Source: Dendrolimus kikuchii
Lineage: Eukaryota; Arthropoda; Insecta; Lepidoptera; Lasiocampidae
Reading direction: 5' to 3'
Assembly (NCBI GenBank): GCA_019925095.2
Contig: CM034392.1
Location: 9,105,887 to 9,169,886 of the forward strand
Length of the DNA: 64,000 bases
Made by a program: the position numbers and the translations under genes
Notes under the pieces: model-generated
Told to the model about the DNA's origin: nothing
What the model saw: only the letters and a program-made list of their open reading frames with translations
Databases searched by the model: none
In this document: positions 63,446 through 64,000 of the stretch, piece after piece
How positions within the stretch are numbered: the stretch's first letter is position 1
Layout of the letters: each line of letters opens with the position of its first letter

Positions 63446-64000
63446 TAGAATGATAAATCCATGATGATTAAATTCTGTAGCCAAGTGATGAAGACAGTAG
63501 ACATCTGACGTCTCCACAAAACCGTTCATATTCGTGGACGCCACATTCAGCAAGGTTTATTTCGAGATGATAAAATCAATATTCATAACAAATTAGCTAT
63601 TGTCCGCTTTTTATTATTAGGATTGCATCCAAAAATGCTTCCGAACTATACCCCCTCAGGAGTAAATTTGCATAAATTTTAAAATACCATATATATCTCT
63701 TTGTTATCATCAAAATCCTAAATATGAATCTTCATATCCCTAACTTGAGGTACCTGTAATGAATTACCTATATAAATTTCTATTTGATTTTCACCCCATT
63801 CGAGACTTATTTCTGACAATTGGTAACCTATATAGTCCTTCACCAGGATAACATATACTTCCTTATCAAATTCTATTAAGACCCGGTTAGTACTGTAGAA
63901 GTAACAAATAGAGTTACTTTCGCTATTAAAATAAATCAGTAAATTTGAGCAATGGAGAGAAAGAAGACTAAAGTAGTATGCTCATGTAATAAGAAGGAAT
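63446..64000. other. AT-rich DNA to window end
   Basis: No gene is recognised. GTTACTTTCGCTATTAAAAT near 63913 resembles the RTE-type 3' end and may be a small fragment. Confidence 0.35.

Overview
The window looks like nuclear DNA from a moth or butterfly. It is strongly AT-rich, has a split protein-coding gene with GT-AG introns, and is packed with repeat families of the kind I know from Lepidoptera: CR1-like and RTE non-LTR retrotransposons, R1-type 3' ends, tRNA-derived SINEs, A|TC...CTAG|T Helitrons, hAT-like MITEs and a mariner. The species cannot be named from the sequence.

The one confident host gene is Rab26, a secretory-vesicle Rab GTPase, on the minus strand in five coding exons (23458-23237, 22161-22051, 18861-18753, 14575-14465, 10424-10183). 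All junctions fit GT-AG and phase, and together they encode 264 aa with every G-box motif. Its introns are 1.1, 3.2, 4.2 and 4.0 kb. They hold a 1.2 kb long-TIR DNA element, a Helitron with a nested repeat, a diverged tandem array, LINE 3' ends and several short near-perfect hairpins.

Left of Rab26 (1-10 kb) there is no recognised gene. It contains a GC-elevated block at the edge, a 338-bp foldback element, an R1 3' fragment and a CR1-like reverse-transcriptase fragment. Right of Rab26 (24-64 kb) the sequence is layered transposable elements: SINEs, MITEs, a decayed CR1-like element (29.4-31.4 kb), an almost complete RTE element with one frameshift and two stops (32.2-35.1 kb), two hAT-like MITEs with near-perfect 8-bp target duplications, R1 fragments, a SINE split by a solo LTR, a second solo LTR with a 4-bp duplication, a dead mariner with TA ends, two Helitrons, and several LINE tails. 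From about 53 to 64 kb the DNA is mostly AT-rich and unassignable.

I found no operon-like or defence-like system. The more unusual items are perfect hairpins inside Rab26 introns, short repeats sharing a 3' tail with a CR1-like LINE, a Helitron end fused to an R1 open frame, an unusual Rab26 C-terminus (CPPCS), and a two-codon upstream ORF. Elements were recognised by eye, so boundaries are approximate unless a target duplication is stated.
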